From Salvelinus alpinus (lineage: Eukaryota; Chordata; Actinopteri; Salmoniformes; Salmonidae), in NCBI RefSeq assembly GCF_045679555.1, contig NC_092098.1, positions 19,746,038 through 19,810,037 of the forward strand: a DNA stretch of 64,000 bases, written 5' to 3'. This document shows, piece after piece, positions 32,407 through 64,000 of the stretch. The first letter of the stretch is position 1, and every line of letters starts with the position of its first letter. Both the position numbers and the translations under genes were made by a program. Below the pieces are notes generated by a model. It was not told the origin of the DNA. It saw only the letters and a program-made list of their open reading frames with translations, and searched no databases.

Positions 32407-32644
32407 TGTAACGGATGTGAAATGGCTAGCTAGTTAGCGGGTACGCGCTAATAGCGTTTCAATCAGTTACGTCACTTGCTCTGAAACCTAGAAGTAGTGG
32501 TTCCCCTTGCTCTGCAAGGGCCGCGGCTTTTGTCTAGCGATGGGTAACGACGCTTCGTGGGTAACTGTTGTTGATGTGTGCAGAGGGTCCCTGGTTCGCG
32601 CCCGAGGTCGGGGCGAGGGGACGGTCTAAAGTTATACTGTTACA
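32407..32644 (+). mobile_element. Solo LTR of the TRIM-like element, plus orientation
   Basis: It begins TGTAACGGATGTGAAATGG, ends TTATACTGTTACA and is homologous over its length to the 235-bp repeats at 417-1246. Perfect CCTG duplications flank it (32403-32406 and 32645-32648). A single LTR with its own duplication is what LTR-LTR recombination leaves. Confidence 0.82.
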
Positions 32645-34744
32645 CCTGGAACATTTCAATTTTGGAGAATATCTTATAAAATGGGTTAAAATCATGTATA
32701 GTACTGTAAACCTTGGTGTAAAATAGTAAGTAATGTCTACTTCTCAAAAAGTTTTAAACTGTCGAGAGGAGTAAAACAAGCATGCCCACTATCGGCATGT
32801 CTATTTATTATGGCCATCAAAATGTTAGCTATTAAAATCAGATCCAATTAAGGGATTAGAAATCCAGGGCTTAAAAACAAAGTTGTCATTGTACGCTGAT
32901 GATGGATCCCTCCACAGCCTAATTAAGGATCTAGATAATTTCTCTAACCTCTCTGGATTACAACCAAATTATGATGTGTACTTACTATATTATGTATTGG
33001 ATCACAAAAAAATACAACTTTTACATTATTGTGTAGTTTACCAATAAAGTGGTCTGAAGGTGATGTGGATATACTCAGTATACATATCCTGAAATAACTA
33101 AATTATCTCACTCCAATACATTTTTATATAAAGTTAGCAAAAGTAGATAAGATCTTGCTACCGTGGAAAGGTAAATACCTCTATATTTGTGGTAAAATCA
33201 CCCTGATTAACTCTTTAGTCATATCTGTTTACCTATTTGCTTATGGTCTTGCTTACACCTAGAAACGTTTTTTTAATTACATGAGAAAAAAAGATTCCAT
33301 TTTATTTGGAACGGCAAGCCAGACAAAATTAAACAGGCCTATTTATATAATGAATATGAATTCAGCAGAAATGATTAAATATTAAAGGCTTAAATCCGAA
33401 CTGGTTTTCTAGCAAATTAGTGAAAATGTCTCACCATGTGTTCAAGAAAGGACTTTTTCCCTTTATTCAGATTACAACCTCACCCTTTATTCAGATTACA
33501 ACCTCACATTTTCAGTTATTTGAAGAGGAAATCATCTCCCAAATATCGCTATTTTTAAAACAAGCCATAAAGTTGGTTGCAATTTCAATTTAATCCACCA
33601 GAAAAGAGAGAACAAATAATACAACAAATATTTTATATTAAAAAAAGGTATAATCTTGGTAAATTATATCATAAATAGGATTGGTGGAGTTATGTCACAC
33701 ATGCAGCTAACAAAAACATATAGAAATGTCTGCTCTACCCAAAATTACAACCAACTAAGTGTAGCATTACCGCAAGGAATGTGTGTCGGCCCTGCATTAA
33801 AGATCACAATTGGTTAAAGAAAATTGTGATAAGTAAAAATGTATATCAGTTCTATTTAAGGACCAACAAATTGACAGCTGTGCCATATAGATTGTAAAAT
33901 AGTTAAGAAGACATACCGATTCCATGGCACATGGTTTATGAACTGATACGCAAAACGACGCTGGATTCAAAACTTTGAATTTTTCAATTTAAATTATTAT
34001 ACAAAATTCTTGCAACCAATGGAATGTTATTTATGTGGGGGATACAACCTTCCCAGCTCTGCAGATTTTGCTGCAAAGAGACAGAATCATTAGATAATTT
34101 GTTTCGGTACTGTCCATATGTAGCTTGTTTTTGTTCACAGGTCCAGGAATGGCTGAAGAATTGCAATTTTTACCTGGAGCTAACCCTGCAGATAGCACTA
34201 CTGGGTAATCTGAAAAGTCATAGTCAAACAATCAATAATATAATACTTTTAGCCCAAAAATATTTTCAATTTACAATCTGTACAAACAATGAGAATAGAA
34301 AGGTTCAGAACTTTTGTGAAACATCTCAGCACAGTTGAAAAAATATATGGCAAATAGAAATACAATATGGATGGTGTTAAGAGAGAGATGGGAGGGGTTG
34401 AATGGAGCTGAAGGTTGGGACTAATAACAAGATAACTACTGTAAAACATATATAGGTTAACAACTTTTGTGAAAGAGCAGTTTGAAAGATATGGCCAATA
34501 GAAATCAAACCCGGTTGGACATCAGAAATAGATGGGAGAGGTTGAGGGTAGAGGAAGAACAGTAGTAAAAACAAACAAAATGGAACTATTGTCAAATAGA
34601 CTGTGTCCATGAAATGTATATAGTATGTATAAGCTGGAAGTAGAGGCCTAAGCTTTGTTGTTCACTAGTTTACTCAAATTAGGGGAGGGGTGGTAGGATT
34701 AGAAATAAATAAAGTTAAAGACATTTAAAAAATATATATGATTT

Positions 34745-35069
34745 GGGATGAGTTGGACCGCAGAGTAAAGGAAAAGCAGCCAACAAGTGCTCAACATATG
34801 TGGGAACTCCTTCAAGACTGTTGGAAAAGCATTCCAGGTGAAGCTGGTTGAGAGAATGGCAAGAATGTGCAAAGCTGTCAAGATAAAGGGTGGCTACTTT
34901 GAAGAATCTCAAATATATTTTGATTTAACACTTTTTTGGTTACTACTTGATTCCATGTGTTATTTCATAGTTTTGATGTCTTCACTATTATTCTACAACA
35001 TAGTAAAACAGTAAAAAGAAATAAAAACCCTGGAATGAGTAGGTGTGTCAACTTTTGACTGGTAGTGTA
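34745..35069 (+). mobile_element. 3' fragment of the second Tc1 family
   Basis: It starts at the catalytic Glu region (GGGATGAGTTGGACCGCAGA), continues through the family 3' UTR and ends CTTTTGACTGGTAGTG before TA at 35070. It is related to 15944-17520 in opposite orientation. Confidence 0.8.
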
Positions 35070-35150
35070 TAGAACCTTCCAGCCCCACCTGGGATATGGA
35101 TGCCTAACGTTGTTATAATAAAATCACCTGGGAGCATGAGCAGCAGTGTT

Positions 35151-35156
35151 TTTATT
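35151..35156 (-). terminator. mrpl48: mrpl48 polyadenylation signal
   Basis: The plus strand reads TTTATT, so AATAAA on the minus strand, 272 nt past the mrpl48 stop codon. It is the first canonical signal downstream on that strand. Confidence 0.6.
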
Positions 35157-35427
35157 TCTCATGAATTAACCTACAACTCCAGCACCATTACCCAGTAGTG
35201 CTAAAAGCACCTGGATGTGCGTATGCTCTTCAGCTTTTGTACAATGTCCTACATTCACCCACAATTCATTCACAATATGTACACATCATGATTACAAAAA
35301 ACAACACTATTGTGAGGAAAAAAAGACGCATAGGCATCCACTGCTTCAAATGTGACAAAGTAGAGGTCAGAAAAAGTATGATGACAGTTGAGGTAAAAGG
35401 GTGGGGTGGACAGTGTTTTTCCTCTCA

Positions 35428-37061
35428 CTAGGTAATCTGTGCCATCAGTCCCTCTAGCTCTGGACGCGCCTTGAAACGGGCTTGGTAATCTGCCTCTGTG
35501 TGCTGGGGAAACAGACAAGCAAGTGTTATGTCACTGAACAATTACTAACAAATGACAAAAAAAGTGTACATACTGTAGATATGATATGATCCTTGTGCAG
35601 AGGTCAAGAACATAGATGTCATATGCTCACCGGCTTTACAGAGAGTTGAATCCCCTCTGGCTGATTCTTTAACAGGACCTCCATAAAGGTGGGGCATAAT
35701 GTGGCGTTTAGTTGGCTGAGCTGTAAACAAAACACTTATCAATGCTCTCTCTAGAGTGAAAAGCTGTTTGTCAGTGCAACTGTCAAAAGTTCAGAGAACA
35801 AATTATTATCACTAAAAACGCTCCATTACCTGAACAATTCGCTCATGGGTCTTGAGGATGGCATCTACATACATCTTGGTCCCTTGCTCTGGCATGACCA
35901 TGACTTCCGTGCTCTTAGTGGGCAATGCATAGCTGAGAGGAGAATAGTGTTAGTTCACCCCTTTAAGGTTAGTTAGTTAACCAATGATTCAGAGATATTG
36001 GATGATGTAATCCCATGCTACGCAAGAGGGCCAAATGTGTGCCTCCTATTGAAGCATTATGAACTTTGCGACAGAGACATGCATATTTGGGCCATCAAAT
36101 CTTTGAGTGAGGCCAGTAACACGGTGTCTTAAAGTCTACCTCTCACCTCTCAGCCACTTTGACACCTAGGCGGTTGCAGAGATTGTGGATGTACTGGGAG
36201 TAGTGCTCCACTAGGATCATGTCATACCCAGACACTTTCACGTTCAGAGTCCCGTACTCTGCATCTGTCGCAGTTTTGATCTGCTTCATCTGCTGTCTGT
36301 CTTTCTTTTTCTTTGGCTGAAGGCACAATAAATGTTCTATAAGCAAGTAGATATGCTAACAGTGTAAGCTGGTGGCTTCAGTATTAGAAAGTATAATTAA
36401 GTGATCTACTAAGGAGTCTTACCGCTTCTTTGGGTAACAGGTGCTTATATTTGCCAATCCCATGAGTAGGCATGGTCCTGTATTGTCGCTCATTGGACAA
36501 AGCCAGACTCCCTGTCGAAAACAGTTATCCAGCCAAACAGATGGCTTACATACACTTAGGTAATTATATAAGTGGCAATATAACTTTCAGGATATAGTCA
36601 CTTCCTAAGACTTAACTAGAAAGTCTAAATTGATACACAACAGTAACTAACTATTGTTATTGGTGGGAGGACTTACCCTGAATCGGATGTTGCACTGATA
36701 CTGATGCCCTTAAAATAAACATCAGAAACATTAGAGACTTTGAAATGTCGCTAGCTAACACCCCATCGAATGAAACTGATGTGGTCATTATTGTGTCCTG
36801 TAACAACCAGCAATTGCCTGCCTATATGCTTTTAACTAATTTACCGGAATAACAATCCTGCTTGGTCCAACACACGTGAATGAAGTGCGAAGGAAGCCTG
36901 TAATGGGATAGAAGACAAACAATCTATCATATACAAGTGTTTTGATATGCTGACATGTTTGACCTTCCTTCTTGCTAGCCAGCTAGCTACATCAACAAAA
37001 AAATGTGACAAACGCCATTTATGAGTAGAAGACACACTACCTTGCGAATGACAGTATTCAT
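35428..37061 (-). CDS. mrpl48: Mitochondrial large ribosomal subunit protein mL48
   Basis: Coding exons on the minus strand are 37061-37041, 36897-36845, 36708-36677, 36511-36423, 36316-36147, 35932-35830, 35720-35631 and 35502-35428. All have GT-AG borders and consistent phase, giving 210 residues (human 212). Exon 4 reads YRTMPTHGIGKYKHLLPKEA; exon 5 begins with the lysine-rich PKKKKDRQQMKQIK and holds EYGTLNVKVSGYDMILVEHY; the end is FKARPELEGLMAQIT. The S10-like fold protein belongs to the mitoribosome central protuberance. The short first exon encodes MNTVIRK, the start of the targeting region. It lies divergently to rab6a, as in human. The neighbouring coa4 and paaf1 of other vertebrates are not seen. 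Confidence 0.95.
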
Positions 37062-37682
37062 TGCTTCAAATTTAAGATGAAGTAATCACTTCACAACAAA
37101 TCACGAAATTATATTAGATTCACAATTTTGCAGAAGCTAGTTGTTGCACATGTACACAAGAGGTTCTGAAACAAATGCTTCCGGTTGGTCCATCTGACTA
37201 AAATGTGGTATGGAACAAGGACAATATCTTATTTCCGCTTTCAAATGTGTTTGCTTTAAATTGTATTTAATATATGCATCAAAGAGAAACCTAGCCGAGT
37301 ATGAGGGTATTGGATACAGCCAAACAAGTGTATAATATGTAATTATTGCTCACAGCACAATGTCATTGTATTACAAAGAAAGACGGCATTGCGTTCAAAG
37401 TCCGATGCTGGCACTGGAAACGTGGCGTCCTCGTCAAGCAACCTGCATCAACTCCCCTTTCATCTGACATATTATGCTCGGATGTGTAGTTACATTGCAT
37501 TACCATGCAAAAAACTTCGTTCCCATAACAATTTACATTGAATTTCATGAAATATGCAAATTCCACCAATCGTTCACCTCAGGACGTGAGAACAAAAGCA
37601 AAACATTGATCCCCATTATGAAATAGCTACTATATTATTGACGGATATATATTGGAAAGTTTATGTGGCCGGGTCACGAAAT
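37062..37682. other. mrpl48 5' flank
   Basis: It holds the mrpl48 5' UTR and presumably its promoter. No TATA box is evident close to the start codon. I see no other exon. Confidence 0.4.
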
Positions 37683-39066
37683 GGGTGCGTTCGTAAATTC
37701 ACTCTGGCTATCTACTCCAATTTCAGAGCACTGTCGTCTGAGCGCAGAATAACTGAGGAATTTACATTTAATTTAAGTCATTTAGCAGACGCTCTTATCC
37801 AGAGCGACTTACAAATGGGTGCATTCACCTTATGATATCCAGTGGAACAACCACTTTACAATAGTGCATCTAACTCTTTTAAGGGGGGGGGGGGGTTAGA
37901 AGGATTACTTTATCCTATCCTAGGTATTCCTTAAAGAGGTGGGGTTTCAGGTGTCTCCGGAAGGTGGTGATTGACTCCGCTGACCTGGCGTCGTGAGGGA
38001 GTTTGTTCCACCATTGGGGTGCCAGAGCAGCGAACAGTTTTGACTGGGCTGAGCGGGAACTGTACTTCCTCAGAGGTAGGGAGGCGAGCAGGCCAGAGGT
38101 GGATGAACGCAGTGCCCTTGTTTGGGTGTAGGGCCTGATCAGAGCCTGAAGGTACGGAGGTGCCGTTCCCCTCACAGCTCCGTAGGCAAGCACCATGGTC
38201 TTGTAGCGGATGCGAGCTTCAACTGGAAGCCAGTGGAGAGAGCGGAGGAGCGGGGTGACGTGAGAGAACTTGGGAAAGTTGAACACCAGACGGGCTGCGG
38301 CGTTCTGGATGAGTTGTAGGGGTTTAATGGCACAGGCAGGGAGCCCAGCCAACAGCGAGTTGCAGTAATCCAGACGGGAGATGACAAGTGCCTGGATTAG
38401 GACCTGCGCCGCTTCCTGCGTGAGGCAGGGTCGTACTCTGCGAATGTTGTAGAGCATGAACCTACAGGAACGGGTCACCGCCTTGATGTTAGTTGAGAAC
38501 GACAGGGTGTTGTCCAGGATCACGCCAAGGTTCTTACCACTCTGGGAGGAGGACACAATGGAGTTGTCAACCGTGATGGCGAGATCATGGAACGGGCAGT
38601 CCTTCACCGGGAGGAAGAGCAGCTCCGTCTTGCCGAGGTTCAGCTTGAGGTGGTGATCTACGTGATCTAGGTGATTTACGAACGCATAACACCCGTTGAA
38701 TATGACCGGTGTCTGTAAACGTAATTACATTGTCGGCAGCAGCACAGTTACAGTCAACAACGCTATAAAACACATGACAACAGCCTAACTAGCTCTGCTA
38801 GTAGGGCGAGTAAAATGGTCAGTGTGAGGTGTTCTCTCATTTGGGTCTGGAAGTAGCTAGCATGCTAGCCAACTTTAGCCAATAGTTTGGGTGCTTTCTT
38901 GTCATTGGTTGGTCAAAACACTCGAATTAACCCTACTCCTCGGCCAGAGCGTTTGATGGCCCCGAGAGCGAAACGCTCTGAATTTATGAACGGCACAATC
39001 TGACATTGAATTTACGAAAGCCAAGAGCGCACTCTGGCACTCCAGAGTGAATTTGCGAACACACCC
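37683..39066. mobile_element. Terminal-inverted-repeat element between mrpl48 and rab6a, with a LINE inside
   Basis: The left end GGGTGCGTTCGTAAATTCAC (37683, continuing to 37707) has its inverted counterpart at 39042-39066 (ending GCGAACACACCC), 25 bp with two mismatches. Internal repeats such as GAGCGAAACGCTCTG are typical of a non-autonomous hAT-like family I recognise from memory. No clear target duplication was found. Excluding the LINE (37760-38673) the element is about 0.47 kb. Confidence 0.72.
37760..38673 (-). mobile_element. 5'-truncated LINE (L2-like tail) in the mrpl48-rab6a interval
   Basis: A 230-codon minus-strand frame at 38607-37915 is the C-terminal part of a reverse transcriptase (SGKNLGVILDNTLSFSTNIK, SRLDYCNSLLAGLPACAI, LHWLPVEARIRYKTM, ending HLFKEYLG). 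The 3' tail (GTAAGTCGCTCTGGATAAGA on the minus strand) is a widespread teleost LINE/SINE tail. ATTTAC flanks it on both sides (37760-37765, 38674-38679). The frame is long and uninterrupted, which suggests a fairly young insertion. Confidence 0.85.
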
Positions 39067-60607
<21,541 letters not shown>

Positions 60608-62360
60608 CTCCAGCCTCCGTTTATCACTCTCCATCACTGTTTCTCTCTCCTGCGCTTTGTTCTTGTTCTTTCTCACCCTGGCTTATGGGCCTCTATACTG
60701 TACCTATCCTCTCTGCTTCACTGCTCTCCCTCTGAACCCCTTGATTCCTGACTCCTTCCCCACAGCCTGAAAGAGAACACTACCTGTCTGTCATCCTTGT
60801 CGTCGTGGAAACCCACTGTCTCACTGAGATTACCTTAAGCTTAACAAGCAAAATGTGGATGTGAATGCTGTTTTATTTCCGTTGAACTTTAACTCTACTT
60901 TGGCAATGAAAAAGGAAATAATTTATTGTTAAATTTTTCAAGCACTGCATCCTGTTTTTCTGTAATACGCCATGCAAGTGACTCGTTCTTACGTCCTACT
61001 TCCGTGTTCATGTCCCTGGTCTTTTACATGGGCCAACAGATATCATCAAATTAATTGAAACCCAGTTATATATTACGCTTTGTGGATGGAACTACTTCTG
61101 CCAGATGCCTTTTATGACATTTTTGACGATTGAAGACTTTAAAAAGCCTAGAAAAGTGCAAAAACGACAAGCCTACTTCCTGCGTCACTTGCATGGGTAT
61201 ACTCTGTGGAAATGGTTGGTTGCACAGTAGTCAAAAATGATTGCAGCATGTGAGAAACTGAGACTTCAGAGTAATGGATACCGAGTGGAATTTTTCTGCC
61301 GTAAGTGGGCTTAGCAGCCCCCAAGAATATCACTCACTCGGTGAACGTTGAGCACACCAACCTTACCTTTGTTATGCCGTTTCCACCACATAGCAGCTAC
61401 ACAGTGTCACTCCACAGAAGCATGGTATGACAACACAATGTAGGGGAACCACAAGAACTCACACAAACCGCATGATGACACAATTCCCACCACAACGTGA
61501 CGCAAAGTAACAATAAAACACAAGGGCAGTTTCACTACCACAACACGACCGTCCTTAATGTCACGTTGTCCTCACAAATTAAAAGGTATCTTCACCTTGG
61601 CTGCCATTTTCTATTATATCTCTTGGTTAGATCTATACTTTTTTCTAAAAGTAAAATTATTATCATAGATGAAACAATATTGCTTTGGAGAACGGTAGTG
61701 TTTGCGAAATGATTTTTGTATATTGAGAAGTATCATATTCAACGCAAACCCAACTTCGTTAGATATGCAGACATGCCTTTTTAAGTGTTAATTGTAGAGG
61801 GCTTCCATGGTTTTGGGATTTCCTAGCTTTGTTTGGGTTAATGTTATATTGACACTTTAGTTATTTTTTTGATCTTTTGTTAATGAGAATTATCTTACAT
61901 GTTCATTCAATCCACAAGGACTTGTGATATTTATTTCTACTGGATCATGTTTCTTTGTTTATTACTGTTAATACGATCATTGTTGGGATTATCCCTAAAT
62001 GACGAGAGTATTTTGTCAACCACCTGATTTTTTTTTTTTTTTTGATTGATTGATTTTTTTCAAACATGTCCTCCAGCTCTTCTGGTGATGTCACTACCCC
62101 TCCACTCCACCCCAAAATGCTGATTTGATCAAACTGAAGAAGAAAAAACCATTGCGCTATGTTTCTGGAGGAAAGACCAGGAGCGTCTTGGTCCGTAACC
62201 TTTTATCTTTGGAATGGTTTTAAAGGTTGGAGGCTGTCTGTGCTGCCACAAGCTCATCATTTGCACTGCTAGAATTCATCAGTGTCTTATCATCATCCCC
62301 AAGAAAGGTCTGCGTTTAGTAACTGAAATGTCCTTTTTTCATGGTTGAATAAATAGATAA
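60608..62360 (+). other. rab6a: rab6a 3' UTR
   Basis: The region after the stop codon has no exon of another gene. It contains AATAAA at 61512-61517 and 62348-62353; the second is followed by GATAAAAGCTAG and likely marks the main end, giving a 3' UTR of about 1.75 kb. The long UTR is AT-rich from 61600 on. Confidence 0.55.
62348..62353 (+). terminator. rab6a: Probable distal polyadenylation signal of rab6a
   Basis: AATAAA (in GTTGAATAAATAG) is the last canonical signal before unrelated intergenic sequence. An earlier AATAAA is at 61512. Confidence 0.5.
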
Positions 62361-64000
62361 AAGCTAGATAAGGTAAGCTGAAAAGCGTGACTAGTCTTAT
62401 TTCCTGTCAACTTCATGTCAGTGTTGAAAATATTTCAAGTCTAAATAATTTCCCCAAAACATTGGGTTGGGTCATAGTGGGCAACGTTTTGGCTGTATAT
62501 GACACATGGCCAAAACCTGCTATCGTCCTCAGACAAAATGTTTTCTGGTATTGTACTGAAAGTGAAGACAAGGTGAAGGACAACGTATTGGCCTGATGTC
62601 AGGGCAGGCTCCATCCTGTTTCAAGGGGAAGGTCTTGGGAAAGGTCAAAGAATGTGTACTCTGTAATCATGCCTGTCTGCACTCACCAGCAACACTTCAT
62701 CTACTTTCTGACAACCTCTCTGAAACAGCTTACCAGTAAGCTACAAGACCAATTGTCAGCGAACATATCAGTTAGTGATTACAGCCTCCCAGCATTTTTT
62801 CAGTGGGTTTGTTTTGGGTCACCTAATTGGAACCGGTAACAGTTGGTACTGATCTGATGCATAAATCAACTATGCCGCTGACTGGAGCCCATCCCTTTAC
62901 TGGCCTGCTGAGAGCTGGTACGGCCACTGGGTGGCAGCCTCTCCAACGACTGGCCCGGGGACCATGAGCAGAGAGAATTCCACATGAGATCCTCTGAACA
63001 GTTACTATGTTGGCTCCCTGATGAACATTACCAACACACACACCTGAGCTCTACACACACATACACCAATCGCTGCTTCCCCCCTCCCTTCATAGACATG
63101 TTGACCTACGTAGATATGCATCATCTAACGTACTATCACCCACTACCTTATCTACATAGTGTATGGTATGATAGATGACACAATAACTATCATTCATCTT
63201 TTGGTTAAGTGACCCCTATACAATTCTATTCGTGACAGATTCTAAACAGCTTACTATGAGGTAGTGAACAGTGTTCTCTAGTCTACTACAGCGCTAGCTG
63301 GATCATTTCCCCTGACTTTACACTATTTGGATTACAATATGTCAGATGTCTGTTCACCCCATTTGATTCATACTGAAGCTTCAAGCATGAAGCCCTAAAT
63401 ATGGAGTATCAATACAGGATTATGACAAGGGAATAGCAACATCTGTTATTAATGATCAGCATCTTTGTGACAAGAAAATTGTCAAATTTATCTTTTTGGA
63501 CTATCCATTAATCTAAGATTAATATTTCCTGTTAATTCATTAATGCAATTTGGTGTTTCCCTCCATCCAAGGTCATTGATGTAAGAGTAATATTTTTTGT
63601 GTGCGTGCACGTGTGTGTTTTTATTTCATTGTGGTGTTAAAAAAAAGCATGTGTGTTTGCTTGTGTGTGTCTGAGCTAGCTGTTCTAGGTCACTGATGAC
63701 ACACCTGTGTCTCACTCTCTTGTTCCATAGAGGTCTGAATTCATTCAGCCCCAGCCAGCTGACGACAGCTCTCCACAGCATCTCTATGTCACTAACCCAG
63801 GCCCAAACACATTCCACTGCCTCAGGACTGATACACCATGTGTCCTTGATGAGGATGAGACCCTAAGCCCCCTCGCCCAAGATGCTGAACACACACAATG
63901 TTCCCTCTCCGTCCCTATCTGCTCTCTCTATCTCTCTCTCACACACACACAGAGCTAGATACATTGATTCACTGCAGTGGTTGCTGTGTAAGGACTGTGG
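62361..64000. other. Intergenic tail of the window
   Basis: No gene was recognised. 63731-63958 is open in one plus frame after an acceptor-like CCATAG, but it runs into a CT/CA repeat (about 63920-63950) and lacks any family signature. In human the next gene on this side is PLEKHB1; nothing here resembles it. Confidence 0.35.

Larger units (their letters stand above)
31850..34740 (+). mobile_element. L1-clade LINE relic
   Basis: Plus-strand remnants include the endonuclease-RT linker (TEFFRHNIV region, 31870-32050), an RT region near 32760-32910 with an L-YADDG box (TTGTACGCTGATGATGGATC), and a C-terminal cysteine-rich tail at 34024-34230 (CRFCCKETESLDNLFRYCPY). Frames are heavily broken. 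It is interrupted by a Tc1 fragment (32059-32394) and a solo LTR (32407-32644). Borders are approximate. Confidence 0.7.

Noticed and set aside
63731-63958. 76-codon open frame after an acceptor-like CCATAG
   Set aside because: No recognisable domain, ends in simple repeats, and this length is not rare by chance; no partner exon was found.

Overview
The window is nuclear DNA of a salmonid fish (salmon, trout or char lineage); the species cannot be fixed from sequence alone. Three spliced vertebrate genes are present, and the filler is salmonid-type: an HpaI-type tRNA SINE, Sleeping-Beauty-lineage Tc1 elements, other Tc1 families, hAT elements, several non-LTR retrotransposons and long CA repeats. 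I recognise many repeat families from memory, so family names are less certain than the termini, target-site duplications (TSDs) and reading frames, which are read directly.

Layout: 1-5250 is an old repeat split by a tandem miniature LTR element (417-1246) and a Tc1 transposon (2338-5104) that itself carries a LINE. 7100-11490 is ucp2 (+), with a TATA promoter, two 5' UTR exons, a 35-codon upstream ORF and six coding exons. 11652-13048 (-) holds eroded exons of dnajb13. 13055-35070 is almost entirely nested transposons. 35428-37061 (-) is mrpl48 (eight coding exons). 37683-39066 is an inverted-repeat element with a LINE inside it, lying between the divergent mrpl48 and rab6a. 39535-60607 (+) is rab6a (eight coding positions, two of them present as alternative exon pairs), with a long 3' UTR to about 62360. 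The rest to 64000 is intergenic.

Gene order and orientation (ucp2 +, dnajb13 relic -, mrpl48 -, rab6a +) match the human 11q13.4 block UCP2-DNAJB13-PAAF1-COA4-MRPL48-RAB6A. Here dnajb13 is dead, and paaf1 and coa4 are not recognisable. This fits loss from one duplicate after the salmonid genome duplication.

The genes are not an operon. Ucp2 is an inner-mitochondrial-membrane carrier, mrpl48 a mitoribosomal large-subunit protein, and rab6a a Golgi GTPase. The most noteworthy observations are the tandem TRIM-like element with a tRNA-His primer site, the ucp2 upstream ORF, the dnajb13 pseudogene, and the second mutually exclusive exon pair in rab6a.
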